From: Bacteroidia bacterium
Lineage (GTDB): Bacteria; Bacteroidota; Bacteroidia; Cytophagales; Cyclobacteriaceae
Assembly (NCBI GenBank): GCA_030430675.1
Contig: JAUIKU010000007.1
Coordinates: 1-49,014, forward strand
Reading direction: 5' to 3'
DNA: 49,014 nucleotides
Both the position numbers and the translations under genes were made by a program. The notes under the pieces were generated by a model that worked only from the letters and a program-made list of their open reading frames with translations, made no database searches and had not been told where the DNA came from. Position 1 is the first letter of the stretch, and the number at the start of each line of letters is the position of its first letter. Below, one piece after another: positions 1-8,318 of the stretch.

Positions 1-740
1 TTTCCGGCCCGGGTAATACCACCAGCCAGTACCACCAATTCGGGACTGGTGATATTGATTGCGGAAACCAGCCCCAGGGCCAATTTTCTCACGGTTTGCA
101 ACCATACATAAGAAGCCCAGGTATCTCCGGATACATAGGCTGCAACCAGATCTTCTGTCCTGGAAAATTTTCCCAGTGAACGTTTCGGCAAGGTAACTTC
201 TCCAATGGCATCTTCCAGGCTTCCGCTAATTCCGGTGATATCCTGATCCTCCACCGCGGAATTGATGCAGAGGTGGCCCAGGTGCCCTGCTCTTTGCAAA
301 TTGCCCTGGTGTAGTTGTCCGTTCATCAGTAATCCTCCACCTACACCGGTACCCAGGGTTAGCATGATGACGTTGGATATGCCCTCGGCTACTCCCCACT
401 GAGACTCCGCCACCAGGGCAGCATGTGCATCGTTCAGTACCACAACCTTCCGGTCAAGCAGGCCCGACCAATCAAAACCTTCCAGTCCCTGCAAACGGCC
501 TGGCATGCAAATAATCCGGTGGTTTTCAGGATCAGCCACCCCAGGCGCCGACAGGCCCACACCGGATATTTGCCGGTCGCTGTGAGCCAGTAGTTCCTGG
601 AAAATTTCAGCCACAGCTAACTGCCATTGCGGATCGCCGTCCCTGGTATCTTTGGTGGTTTTAGCCACTATACCCTGGTGGTCGATCAAAACTCCTTTGA
701 TAAAAGTGCCACCAATGTCGATACCAACATATTGTCCCAT
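1..740 (-). CDS. ROK-family sugar kinase, C-terminus cut by window edge
   Basis: The first 246 residues or so of a ROK kinase, which phosphorylates a hexose or N-acetyl sugar with ATP in the cytosol. The N-terminus MGQYVGIDIGGTFIKG holds the DxGGT phosphate loop. GVGLSAPGVAD, the VLNDAHAA catalytic-Asp segment and the LGTGVGGG loop follow in family order. After AGHLGHL, where many ROK proteins carry a zinc site of the form CxCGxxGCxE, the sequence reads CINSAVEDQDITG, so the cysteine cluster is missing. The gene starts 4 bases after the SDR gene stops, so it is the last visible gene of an operon SDR/Gfo-Idh/ROK. Family assignment is firm. The sugar is not deducible, and the C-terminus lies outside the window. 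Confidence 0.9.
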   Translation of the reverse strand, partial: MGQYVGIDIGGTFIKGVLIDHQGIVAKTTKDTRDGDPQWQLAVAEIFQELLAHSDRQISGVGLSAPGVADPENHRIICMPGRLQGLEGFDWSGLLDRKVVVLNDAHAALVAESQWGVAEGISNVIMLTLGTGVGGGLLMNGQLHQGNLQRAGHLGHLCINSAVEDQDITGISGSLEDAIGEVTLPKRSLGKFSRTEDLVAAYVSGDTWASYVWLQTVRKLALGLVSAINITSPELVVLAGGITRAG

Positions 741-744
741 AGCG

Positions 745-1530
745 CTATTCACCGCTTTGTCCTTCACTTACGCACCATCCTCCGTCGACAGCCACCACCT
801 GGCCGGTGATAAATCGTCCCTGGTCCGATAGCAACAGGGCGGTAATGCCATCAAGGTCTTCCGGCTGGCCAATGCGACCCCCATTCAAAGGTTGCTTGGT
901 TTGGATAAACTTTTGAATAACCGGGTCATTGGCAGCCCTTTGTGCCATAGGAGTTTCAACCAGGGCTGGAGCTACCACGTTCACCCTGATGTCGTTTCTG
1001 GCATAGTACGATGCCAACGACCTGGAAAAACCAATTATGGCAGATTTGGCAGCGGCATAGGCATGAGTTCCAAAATGAACAGGGGATGGTGAAAACCCCA
1101 GTACCGATCCCATATTTAATACTGTTCCCCCGGAACCCTGTTCAAGAAATGTTCTGATAGCGGCACGGTTGGAAAGAATGAGGGAAGTAAGATTGAGCTG
1201 TAAGGTGCTGTTCAGACCTTCCAGTGATAATTGATCCAGGGGACCATCACCGGCTTTTCGGCCACTGCCACCAGCCACATGATACAGGCCGTTTAATGGG
1301 CCCCAATGCTCCTGGCATTTACCAATGGCAGCCTCAGCCGACCCTTCGTCAGTGGCGTCACCCCGGATAGCGAGGCCATTATGGCCTAGCAGATCACCGG
1401 CCCGGGTACAGGAGTCGGCGTTTCTGCCGGTAACTACTACCCTGGCATTAAGGCTTACAAAATGTCTGGCTGCAGACAAACCCAACCCGGTGGTCCCGCC
1501 GATAATAACAATATTTTTACCTGAAAGCAT
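745..1530 (-). CDS. SDR-family NAD(P)-dependent oxidoreductase
   Basis: A classical short-chain dehydrogenase of 261 residues, a cytosolic alcohol/ketone oxidoreductase. The Rossmann cofactor loop is GGTTGLG near residue 11. VAGG stands at the NNAG position, and the catalytic Ser (NMGSVLGFS) and YAAAK follow. The C-terminal TGQVVAVDGGW is the usual SDR ending. The start codon overlaps the stop of the upstream Gfo/Idh/MocA gene in a TAATG arrangement, which indicates translational coupling, and the ROK kinase follows after 4 bases. The company of a sugar kinase and a Gfo/Idh/MocA enzyme suggests a role in oxidising a sugar or polyol. The substrate is unknown. Confidence 0.92.
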   Translation of the reverse strand: MLSGKNIVIIGGTTGLGLSAARHFVSLNARVVVTGRNADSCTRAGDLLGHNGLAIRGDATDEGSAEAAIGKCQEHWGPLNGLYHVAGGSGRKAGDGPLDQLSLEGLNSTLQLNLTSLILSNRAAIRTFLEQGSGGTVLNMGSVLGFSPSPVHFGTHAYAAAKSAIIGFSRSLASYYARNDIRVNVVAPALVETPMAQRAANDPVIQKFIQTKQPLNGGRIGQPEDLDGITALLLSDQGRFITGQVVAVDGGWCVSEGQSGE

Positions 1531-2726
1531 TAGACAATCTTCTCGGAAATAACCCCGGTAGATTTATTTTTTATTATAACCTTTTTCCTTCCATCCGGAA
1601 GGATTTCATCCTTTATAAGCAAATGGTCGGCATCATAATCCTGGGTTTCTACAGTGTCCGTTAATCCGGTCTGACCTCGCCAGTCATCCAATTCGATGGC
1701 TTCCCATTTTTTGGTTTTAGCAGACCGGTAACAGGCATCCATGATGGCGTTTACCACATATCCGTCGTAAAAAGTTTCCATTGGCGGCTTACCGGATTCC
1801 AACGCGTTGAACATATCGGTAAACATGTCGGGATATCCCAGTTCATGCACTTCGTCGCCCACCGGGAAAAGCCAGCCCTTCTCACTCTCGGCTTTTTCTG
1901 CCACATAACCTTCCATGCCGGCGTCGGTAAACATTTCGAAGCCGGTGCGCAGAAAATGATCCGTTCGAATATTTCCCTCTGTTCCCGCCACTTCATCCCG
2001 TAAGTCCATCCCTCCACGGTAGGTCCAGCTGACTTCAAATTGGCTGATGGCACCATTTTCATACCTGACCAGCCCTATAGCATTGTCTTCAGCTTCAATG
2101 GGTTTAACCTGGGTAGCTGCCCAGCAGATCGCTTCCACCGGTCTTATATCTTTCCCAATGTAGTTACGTCCTATTTCAATACAATGACATCCCAGGTCTA
2201 CGATCGCTCCCCCACCTGACATTTTGGAATCCCAGAACCAGTCGCTATGCGGACCCGGGTGAGCTTCACGGGAGCGGGTCCATAGTACTTTGCCCAAGGC
2301 TCCGTTTTGCACGGATTTAAGGGCTTTTAAGGTTTTAGGAGTATAGGCCAGATCCTCCAGGTAGCCGTGAAATACACCGGCTTTTTCTACAGATTTCAGC
2401 ATTTCCAGGGCTTCGTGGGCTGTTCTGGCCAGTGGCTTGGTGCATAAAATGCCCTTGCCAGCCTCAGCAGCCAGCATCACCGCTTCATGATGCATGCTGT
2501 TGGGCAGGCCAATTACCACAATATCAGTATCGGGATCCTGAATTGCGCCGGCCATGTCCGTATAGGTTTTAGGTATTTGCCATTGTTTGGCAAATGTACT
2601 GGCCCGATCCTGGGTACGGGAATACACCGCATGAACGCGGTCCCTGCTTCTTTGACCATGTAAGCACATGGTGTAAAAGGTACCGATCAGGCCGGTGCCC
2701 AGCATGGTGATCTTTTGTGACTTCAT
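1530..2726 (-). CDS. Gfo/Idh/MocA-family oxidoreductase
   Basis: A 398-residue NAD(P)-dependent oxidoreductase of the glucose-fructose oxidoreductase / inositol dehydrogenase family. The N-terminal Rossmann domain starts with [11 protein letters not shown] (GxGxxG). The usual EKP motif is present as TKPLA: the lysine is kept and the glutamate is replaced by threonine. The C-terminal alpha/beta domain contains [17 protein letters not shown], matching the family's GGG...D.G.H signature. It is the first gene of the operon and is divergent from a cupin-AraC regulator 120 bases away, a layout that fits substrate-induced control. The exact substrate (inositol, glucoside or other polyol) cannot be read from the sequence. 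No signal peptide is present. Confidence 0.94.
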   Translation of the reverse strand: MKSQKITMLGTGLIGTFYTMCLHGQRSRDRVHAVYSRTQDRASTFAKQWQIPKTYTDMAGAIQDPDTDIVVIGLPNSMHHEAVMLAAEAGKGILCTKPLARTAHEALEMLKSVEKAGVFHGYLEDLAYTPKTLKALKSVQNGALGKVLWTRSREAHPGPHSDWFWDSKMSGGGAIVDLGCHCIEIGRNYIGKDIRPVEAICWAATQVKPIEAEDNAIGLVRYENGAISQFEVSWTYRGGMDLRDEVAGTEGNIRTDHFLRTGFEMFTDAGMEGYVAEKAESEKGWLFPVGDEVHELGYPDMFTDMFNALESGKPPMETFYDGYVVNAIMDACYRSAKTKKWEAIELDDWRGQTGLTDTVETQDYDADHLLIKDEILPDGRKKVIIKNKSTGVISEKIV

Positions 2727-2846
2727 ATTTAATACGACTTCCGGTTAACGTGCCTGACCAAATATCCATATTACCACTGGCTCATTCTGATATTTTATTA
2801 TCCTTTTTTTAACAAAATTTCACATCTTTAACCATACCCTTTTATT

Positions 2847-3722
2847 GTGAAACCAATATTGGAAAAGCTTACTACCCTGGAGCCCAGGTATTCATTTGTG
2901 TTGCAAAGGGATCAGTACGACTTTTATCCAACCCCCTGGCATTATCACCCGGAATACGAATTGGTACTGGTGGTTAAGAGTACCGGTCAGAGAATAGTAG
3001 GGGATTCAATGGAAGATTTTGGACCTGGAGACCTGGTATTTATGGGACCGAACCTACCCCATGTTTTCAGCAATGGGCCGGAATATTATCAAGGTCGAAA
3101 GGAGCTTAGAGCAGAGGCCATTGTGATACATTTTAACGAAGAGTTCTCCGGGCATGGTTTTTTCGATTTACCAGAGATGACGGTAGTGAAAAAACTGTTG
3201 TTGAATTCAAGATGGGGGTTGAAAATCCTGGGTAAAACCCGTGAAAGAATAGCGGCTGATATGGAGGCAATGCTGGATCAGCCGCCACCACAAAGACTGT
3301 TGAACCTTTTACAAATTCTGGAATTGTTATCCACCTCTAAAGAATACCGGATGCTGGCCAGCATGGGTTATGTACAAACCGACCAACCTGAGGATACCAA
3401 CCGGATGAACAAGATTTACAGTTATATTATGTCCCGATTCAGGGATCCCATATCATTGTCAGAGGTATCTCAGGTGGCCAATCTCACCCCCCAATCATTC
3501 TGCAGATTCTTTAAGTCAAGAACCAGGAAGACTTTTTCCAGGTTCCTGAACGAAGTAAGAATAGGCTATGCCTGTAAGTTGATGGCAGAAGATCATCTAA
3601 ATATTTCGGACATCTGTTATGAAAGCGGATACAATAACTTATCAAACTTTAACCGACAGTTTAAGCGCGTAGTGAAGAAATCACCATCGGTTTATCGGAA
3701 GGAGTACATGTATAAATTGTGA
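2847..3722 (+). CDS. AraC-family regulator with N-terminal cupin
   Basis: A 291-residue transcription factor. Residues 25-105 form a cupin-like sensing domain (WHYHPEYELV, then FGPGDLVFMGPNLPH, the two histidine-containing motifs typical of these regulators). Residues 185-290 hold a double helix-turn-helix of the AraC type, with ISLSEVSQVANL and ISDICYESGYNNLSNF as the two recognition units. Translation begins at GTG; no ATG is available before the cupin. It is divergent from the Gfo/Idh/MocA-SDR-ROK operon and is the likely local regulator of it. A second protein of the same architecture lies at 39786-40658, with matching motifs at each position, so the two are paralogues. Confidence 0.92.
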   Translation: MKPILEKLTTLEPRYSFVLQRDQYDFYPTPWHYHPEYELVLVVKSTGQRIVGDSMEDFGPGDLVFMGPNLPHVFSNGPEYYQGRKELRAEAIVIHFNEEFSGHGFFDLPEMTVVKKLLLNSRWGLKILGKTRERIAADMEAMLDQPPPQRLLNLLQILELLSTSKEYRMLASMGYVQTDQPEDTNRMNKIYSYIMSRFRDPISLSEVSQVANLTPQSFCRFFKSRTRKTFSRFLNEVRIGYACKLMAEDHLNISDICYESGYNNLSNFNRQFKRVVKKSPSVYRKEYMYKL

Positions 3723-3724
3723 TT

Positions 3725-3749
3725 GAAGTCCCCTGTTGTCGGGAACTTC
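3725..3749 (+). terminator. imperfect hairpin after AraC gene
   Basis: GAAGTCCC (3725-3732) pairs with GGGAACTTC (3741-3749) with one bulged base and an 8-base loop, beginning 2 bases after the AraC stop codon. No T-run follows, so factor-independent termination is doubtful. Confidence 0.25.
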
Positions 3750-3893
3750 AACCACCTCGCGGGTTGACTATTTCGGCTACCAGTGCAACCCATCGAAATC
3801 ATCATACACTGTTATATTTTTTAGTCATTACATATAACCTCAATTTCCACCAATTGTTTCCTCTTTCGTTTGAGTGGTAAATGTGGAGAACAT

Positions 3894-3966
3894 TGAGCTT
3901 GTTTTAAACACTACGTCACCTGCACGCTAAAGGCTGCGTAGCAAGCTCAAGGAGGAATGTCAGGTG
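3894..3966. other. nested inverted repeats (structured intergenic element)
   Basis: TGAGCTTG (3894-3901) is perfectly complementary to CAAGCTCA (3942-3949). Inside it, CTACG (3911-3915) pairs with CGTAG (3937-3941), directly abutting the outer right arm. A further CACCTG (3917-3922) could alternatively pair with CAGGTG at 3961-3966, next to the stop codon of the convergent gene. The element lies between two convergent genes and has no long T-run. It could be a REP-like repeat, a transcript-end structure or a small RNA. The rest of 3723-3893 shows nothing recognisable. Confidence 0.4.
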
Positions 3967-4584
3967 CTAATTAGACAGCGCATTCTGAATCTCTTCGATA
4001 CCGAGCCAGTCCTGCAAAGTTTCAGCTTCAACATCCTGAAAACGAATTACCATTCTTTGAAATTCTTCATCGTCCAGGGCATTGGGGTTGATGAGGTACC
4101 CACGGTTGGTCGGTTGAATAATATAGCCATAGTAATCACGGAGGAATTTCTGCGGAAACAGGTAGGTGGTTTTTACCTGATCCTCCAGGTCCGCCAGCGG
4201 GTAATCGTAGGAATAGACATCGGTTTGACCGGAACTGTAGTGAACAATGGCGAAGGGAGCAGCTCTGGATATTTCTAAGAAGTCAATCAGTTGCAGGCTT
4301 TCAAAGAGGGCTGGCAAAGCATCAAAAAATAGTTCTCCGGATTCCTCATTGCTTAACCGTATGAATTGTTCCACAGCATAGGGGACCTGGTTTCGCCTGG
4401 GATCGGAAGCCAGAACATAAAGAAACAGCAAGGCACATTGAACCGGTACCTGGTCATTTGACCCTTTCTTGCCCTTAGGGAACAGGCCCAGGTCACGTAG
4501 GTCCCGCGCTCTTTCAAAGGGCTTCGACTTGGTGCCAAAAACGGGTTCCAGGATCCCCAGATCAATTAATTCTCTCGGAGTCAT
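3967..4584 (-). CDS. conserved-looking hypothetical protein, 205 aa
   Basis: Not recognised. A soluble, acidic 205-residue protein without signal peptide or membrane segment. The N-terminal 35 residues (MTPRELIDLGILEPVFG...) are rich in charged helices. A hydrophobic stretch QCALLFLYVLASD follows, and the C-terminal half is beta- and aromatic-rich (VYSYDYPLADLEDQV, FLRDYYGYIIQP). The reading frame is continuous, codon use is similar to neighbours, and no overlapping gene competes for it, so it is probably real. It stands alone between a convergent AraC gene and a heptamer-repeat tract, so the context gives no clue to its role. No function is proposed. Confidence 0.7.
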   Translation of the reverse strand: MTPRELIDLGILEPVFGTKSKPFERARDLRDLGLFPKGKKGSNDQVPVQCALLFLYVLASDPRRNQVPYAVEQFIRLSNEESGELFFDALPALFESLQLIDFLEISRAAPFAIVHYSSGQTDVYSYDYPLADLEDQVKTTYLFPQKFLRDYYGYIIQPTNRGYLINPNALDDEEFQRMVIRFQDVEAETLQDWLGIEEIQNALSN

Positions 4585-4638
4585 GACTTAAGATACTAAT
4601 ATGATATTAATTACACAAATCAATCATTGAAAAATGCG

Positions 4639-4820
4639 GCAGAGAGCAGAGGGCAAAGAGCATGGGGCACAGAGCATGGAGCAGAGGGCAAAGAGTATGG
4701 TGCATGGGGCAGAGGGTGCGCCTTAAAAGTGTAGAGTTAAAAGCGTAAAGCACCAAGCGCAAACCACTAAGACCGCGAGCTGCCAACTGCCCACCTCCCA
4801 CTGCCCACCGCTCGCCGCTA
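4639..4820. repeat. degenerate heptanucleotide repeat tract, 26 units
   Basis: From 4639 the sequence can be cut into 26 successive 7-base units without a single phase slip. They begin GCAGAGA, GCAGAGG, GCAAAGA, GCATGGG, GCACAGA, GCATGGA, GCAGAGG, GCAAAGA, continue through TTAAAAG, TGTAGAG, TTAAAAG, CGTAAAG, and end ACTGCCC, ACCTCCC, ACTGCCC, ACCGCTC, GCCGCTA. Several units recur exactly and many neighbours differ by one or two bases. Any open frames in it are low-complexity by-products of the repeat. It fills most of the gap between the 205-residue gene and the tRNA-Gly promoter. Confidence 0.75.
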
Positions 4821-4837
4821 ATTTTTGCCAATTGTCA

Positions 4838-4867
4838 TTGCAAATATCATTGGCTTCTTTAACTTTG
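4838..4867 (+). promoter_or_regulatory. Bacteroidota-type promoter for tRNA-Gly
   Basis: TTG at 4838-4840, a 19-base spacer, then TAACTTTG at 4860-4867. This matches the Bacteroidota -33/-7 consensus (TTTG or TTG, then TAnnTTTG). The -7 box ends 20 bases before the mature tRNA, leaving a short leader. Confidence 0.75.
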
Positions 4868-4887
4868 TGATCCTTTTTGAGGCTTAT

Positions 4888-4960
<73 letters not shown>

Positions 4961-5186
4961 CACAGTTATCCACCAAAGCTTAAATTAGCCGTGGCAGCGT
5001 CACGACATGAATGCAAAAGGTGGATAAATTTTTTGAAAGCATATCAATAGTGGATTACTGGTTGATAGTGGTGCTTCAATACTAACGCCGAACGAGGTGT
5101 TATATGAACTTAATGATTGGTGGGATTTTGGTTCACACTCAGACCTAAATTCACACTTGCCTGCCGCAAGCAGGTTCACTCAATAT

Positions 5187-5273
5187 GCCCAGGTGGTGGA
5201 ATTGGTAGACACGTTGGACTTAAAATCCAATGGCCATCTAACGGCCGTGCGGGTTCAAGTCCCGCCCTGGGTA
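5187..5273 (+). tRNA. tRNA-Leu (anticodon UAA)
   Basis: 87 bases, the long class II form. The acceptor stem GCCCAGG (5187-5193) pairs with CCTGGGT (5266-5272, one G-U at the end), with A as discriminator. The anticodon stem TTGGA/TCCAA encloses loop CTTAAAA (anticodon TAA at 5221-5223). A long variable arm (GGCC...GGCC) and the T arm GCGGG/CCCGC with TTCAAGT follow. The 226 bases separating it from tRNA-Gly hold nothing I recognise, and no promoter of the consensus form is visible just upstream. Confidence 0.96.
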
Positions 5274-5317
5274 CTAGATATTTAGCAGCAGCAACGGTTT
5301 TAGCAATTGCTCAGCGT

Positions 5318-5482
5318 TCACCGAGGGTTTTTAAATTGCCTCTTGTAACCCGTTTTCTTCCTGCGCTCTCGCTCATTTTTCTTTACTTTCATATAGTCAG
5401 TGGGATAACTGGGCCTAACGGGTTTGGTGGTATTGCAACCAAAAAGTGATAATATCAAAAGCGCAAATTTGAGTCTGGTCAT
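5318..5482 (-). CDS. small lipoprotein with basic tail, 54 aa
   Basis: MTRLKFALLILSLFGCNTT is a short lipoprotein signal with an LFGC lipobox, so the mature protein would begin at Cys16. It is followed by about 38 residues with a strongly basic end (KVKKNERERRKKTGYKRQ). The start at 5482 was chosen because GGAGG lies at 5487-5491, four bases before this ATG; an in-frame ATG six codons upstream would put that motif inside the gene. Its function is unknown. A mature lipoprotein of this size with an Arg/Lys tail would lie against the membrane or cell wall. The gene is short, but the lipobox plus strong ribosome site make it believable. Confidence 0.65.
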   Translation of the reverse strand: MTRLKFALLILSLFGCNTTKPVRPSYPTDYMKVKKNERERRKKTGYKRQFKNPR

Positions 5483-5603
5483 ATTACCTCCATTTTTCAC
5501 TGTGGTCAGGTGAACAGCTTAAAATAAATATATTCACCATTCCCTATGGAGGCAAGGATTTTACTGTTGATTAAGTCAGACTACCAAAGGCAATAGACGA
5601 ATG

Positions 5604-5753
5604 TCAACCGGTCGGTGCGTTTGGTTTACCGAACCATCTGGAAAATTGCCACAATACCCTGTCAATCACCAGAAAGGACTGCATGACGGATACCATCAAC
5701 AATACCATAGTCATAAGTACTATTCCCGGAAATTTTGGTTCCTGGTATTTCAT
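5604..5753 (-). CDS. possible small membrane protein, 49 aa
   Basis: MKYQEPKFPGIVLMTMVLL begins a short frame with one clear hydrophobic span (about residues 9-29) and an aromatic/basic tail (LWQFSRWFGKPNAPTG). A longer frame starts at 5813, but its first 20 residues look unrelated to a membrane protein. No good ribosome site is seen at either start. It lies just beyond the 3' end of the thioesterase-bearing NRPS gene, on the same strand. Otherwise the 5501-5861 stretch holds nothing recognised. This could equally be chance. Confidence 0.3.
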   Translation of the reverse strand: MKYQEPKFPGIVLMTMVLLMVSVMQSFLVIDRVLWQFSRWFGKPNAPTG

Positions 5754-5861
5754 GATAAAGATCTTTGCTAAGTACTGGGTCAATCTACACTCCACCTCAA
5801 TCAATTGCATCAAGAAAATGTTAACTTTATGTGGTGTTTTAGCTAGCGTGCTTCACCAAAG

Positions 5862-8318
5862 TCAGGTAGTTGTGTATTTGTAAGTGCTGTCCAGATAATC
5901 CTGCAGACAGCGAGCCAGCGCAATTACATCCGGTTCTTCGAAGCGACTACGGTGAGAGCCGGCTGCTTCAAGCAAATGTACACCACCCTGGGCCAACTTT
6001 TGCCAAACCTGATCATCGTGGTTGTTGATACGTTGTACGTTCTGAGAGGTCTGTATTAGGGTTATTTCACCCGGATATGGTTCCCACTGATATTGAAAGT
6101 ATAAGTTCATGAGATTTTCCTGTAATGACAACAGCTTTCTTTTTCTGGGGTCAAAGCTGTATCTCTGGGTAAGTTGTAACCACCTCTCTTTTGGTCGTTT
6201 TAGCAGTTTAACTACCCTGTCTACCACTACCTTTTCTATGGCCTTTGCCGGATTTGACCTAAAACGTTGTTTGAATCGCTGTTTTCGCACATCCATTGGT
6301 GTGCGAACCTTTTTCCGTGGAAATAAATGAGTGGGAGCAGAATCTACAATTATTAAAGCATGCAGGCCCTTTCCTGCTTGCTCCAGTTGTTGTGCCATCT
6401 CATAGCATACAGGATCACTAAAACAGGTTCCCAGGATTGAGTAGGGTCCCTCCGGCTGTACCTGACGGATTACTTCCAGGTAGTGCCGGGCCATTTCCTC
6501 AATGCTGCTATGTTTTTCCTGATCCCCCTCCAAACCCAGAGGCTGCAGCGCATATACCGGTTGCTCAGAATCCAGGTACCGGGTTAATGGGTGATAGAAG
6601 AAAACATGACCGCCGCCACCGTGAATTACAAACAGCGGTGGCTTCGAACCGCGAGCACGCATTGGTACCAGAGAAGACCAGTTTGATGAATCGGGCTGTG
6701 GCAATGATCTGGCCATGGCTGCAATGGTAGGGTTCTGTATCAGGATTGAAGGCGATATTTTTACTCCGATCTTTTCCTCAATGCGATAAACCAGCTTCAT
6801 AGCCATCATGGAATGCCCCCCAATCTGAAAAAAATCATCGTTAATCCCGATTGGATACTTATCGAAAATCTCTTCCCATATTTTAGTCAACTTAAGTTCC
6901 AGTGAATTGGTTGGCGCCTGATAACCCGGAAAACTGGCGCCGGCGGTAATGTTAGTCTTTATACTGCCATTTCTTTTTGTTTCATGCGTCTGATCGGGTT
7001 CTTCGAGACCCTCTAACAAACTATCCAGGTTTATATCTGCGTTTTGTATTACCCGTTCCAACAACCCGCTGATGCCTTCTGAAAGCCATTTCAACTGGCT
7101 TTCTCCAATGATATTTTTGTCATAGCACCAGACGACTTCCAGCTGGTCGCCTGGCCTAACTACCAGAGTAAGCGGATAGGTAGTAGTCAGGTCACCTTTT
7201 GCCCCTGCTACTTGTAATTCACCTACCTGACGATCTTGCCAAACCAGGTTCTGAATGATTACCAGGGTATTGAACAAAGGTTGATGTACTGGCCAGTCTA
7301 TCCAGCCCATTATCTTATCCTGGTCCACATAATCGTAGGTACCGGTCTCCGCTTGTGTTTTTTGGATGGTACGAACCATTTGGAGAAATGACAAACCCGG
7401 TTTTATATCTTGTCGCACCGGTACTACATTCATGAACAATCCTGTCATCCTATCAATTTCCGGAAACCCGGATGATCGCCCCGAAACGGTGGTTCCAAAT
7501 ACAATATCACGATTTCGTGTCAGCCTAGCCAGCAGGATGCTCCAAATTGAAAGCACCAAACTGCTGAGGGTGATTCGATTGTGTTTCAGGTAGCCGGAGA
7601 TTCCGGCAGTCAGTTCTTTTTCCAGCATTATCGACCGCTGTTGCATATGTATGGATCTGGTCTTGGTGCGGGCTTCTCCAACTAACGTGGGCTGCTCGAG
7701 GTTACCCAGCTGGTTGGTCCAGAAGATTTTGGCTTTTTCAGGATCTTGTTTCTTGAGCCAGTTGAGGTAGGTCCGATATGACGGAGCAGGGTCTTGCTGA
7801 AATGTCTTACCCGCTGAGAGTGCCTGGTAACAGTCGAACAGGTCGGAGAAAATCACACCACTGGACCAGCCATCAAATAGTATATGGTGGCAGGACCAAA
7901 TAAGCACATGTTCATTATCCGAGTATTTTATTAGAGAAAGACGGGTCAGCGGTGCCTTTGATAGTTTAAATCCCTTTCTCTTGTCTTGTTCTCTGAACTC
8001 ACTGAGTAATTGTGCTTGACGGTTTCGAGTTTCTTTATCCCAGTTAAGATACTGCCAGGGAATTTTAGCGGTTGAATGGACCACCATCACCGGTTTTTCA
8101 ATTTGTTCCCAGTGTATTGAAGATTTCAAAACGGGATGGAGCTCAACCATTCGCTGCCAGGAATCCCTTAACAGGTCATAGTTCAATGGCCCTTTCAATT
8201 TGCATTGAACCTGCAAAAAACCCTGATCGCGGTCCTGTGAAAGACTGTGGATCAGCAGTGTTTGCTGCATATAGGTCAACGGGTAAATACCCTTAATGGT
8301 GTCTTTAGTCTTGCTCAT
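5862..8318 (-). CDS. NRPS termination protein, C-PCP-TE without A domain
   Basis: 818 residues. The condensation domain (1-440) starts IYPLTYMQQTLLIHSL and has an intact active site HHILFDGW (His145, Asp149). The PCP (about 475-540) has GGHS with Ser503 for phosphopantetheine. The thioesterase (about 558-818) begins PPLFVIHGGGG. There is no adenylation domain: only about 35 linker residues separate C from PCP. The TE nucleophile elbow reads GTCFSD, with Cys632 where GxSxG enzymes have Ser and Ser634 where the second Gly is normal. Asp659 (IVDSAP) and His789 (AAGSHRS) would complete the triad. As the last gene of the minus arm it should receive the chain from the C-A-PCP protein and release it. 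The PCP is either loaded in trans or used for transfer only. Confidence 0.93.
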   Translation of the reverse strand: MSKTKDTIKGIYPLTYMQQTLLIHSLSQDRDQGFLQVQCKLKGPLNYDLLRDSWQRMVELHPVLKSSIHWEQIEKPVMVVHSTAKIPWQYLNWDKETRNRQAQLLSEFREQDKRKGFKLSKAPLTRLSLIKYSDNEHVLIWSCHHILFDGWSSGVIFSDLFDCYQALSAGKTFQQDPAPSYRTYLNWLKKQDPEKAKIFWTNQLGNLEQPTLVGEARTKTRSIHMQQRSIMLEKELTAGISGYLKHNRITLSSLVLSIWSILLARLTRNRDIVFGTTVSGRSSGFPEIDRMTGLFMNVVPVRQDIKPGLSFLQMVRTIQKTQAETGTYDYVDQDKIMGWIDWPVHQPLFNTLVIIQNLVWQDRQVGELQVAGAKGDLTTTYPLTLVVRPGDQLEVVWCYDKNIIGESQLKWLSEGISGLLERVIQNADINLDSLLEGLEEPDQTHETKRNGSIKTNITAGASFPGYQAPTNSLELKLTKIWEEIFDKYPIGINDDFFQIGGHSMMAMKLVYRIEEKIGVKISPSILIQNPTIAAMARSLPQPDSSNWSSLVPMRARGSKPPLFVIHGGGGHVFFYHPLTRYLDSEQPVYALQPLGLEGDQEKHSSIEEMARHYLEVIRQVQPEGPYSILGTCFSDPVCYEMAQQLEQAGKGLHALIIVDSAPTHLFPRKKVRTPMDVRKQRFKQRFRSNPAKAIEKVVVDRVVKLLKRPKERWLQLTQRYSFDPRKRKLLSLQENLMNLYFQYQWEPYPGEITLIQTSQNVQRINNHDDQVWQKLAQGGVHLLEAAGSHRSRFEEPDVIALARCLQDYLDSTYKYTTT

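Noticed and set aside
5097-5449. Protein-coding frames across the tRNA-Leu gene
   Set aside because: They read through a well-formed tRNA and have no recognisable protein features.
5862-8318. Loss of an A domain by assembly error
   Set aside because: The C-PCP linker is continuous and of normal composition and no remnant A motif is visible, so a real A-less architecture is preferred, although reads were not available.
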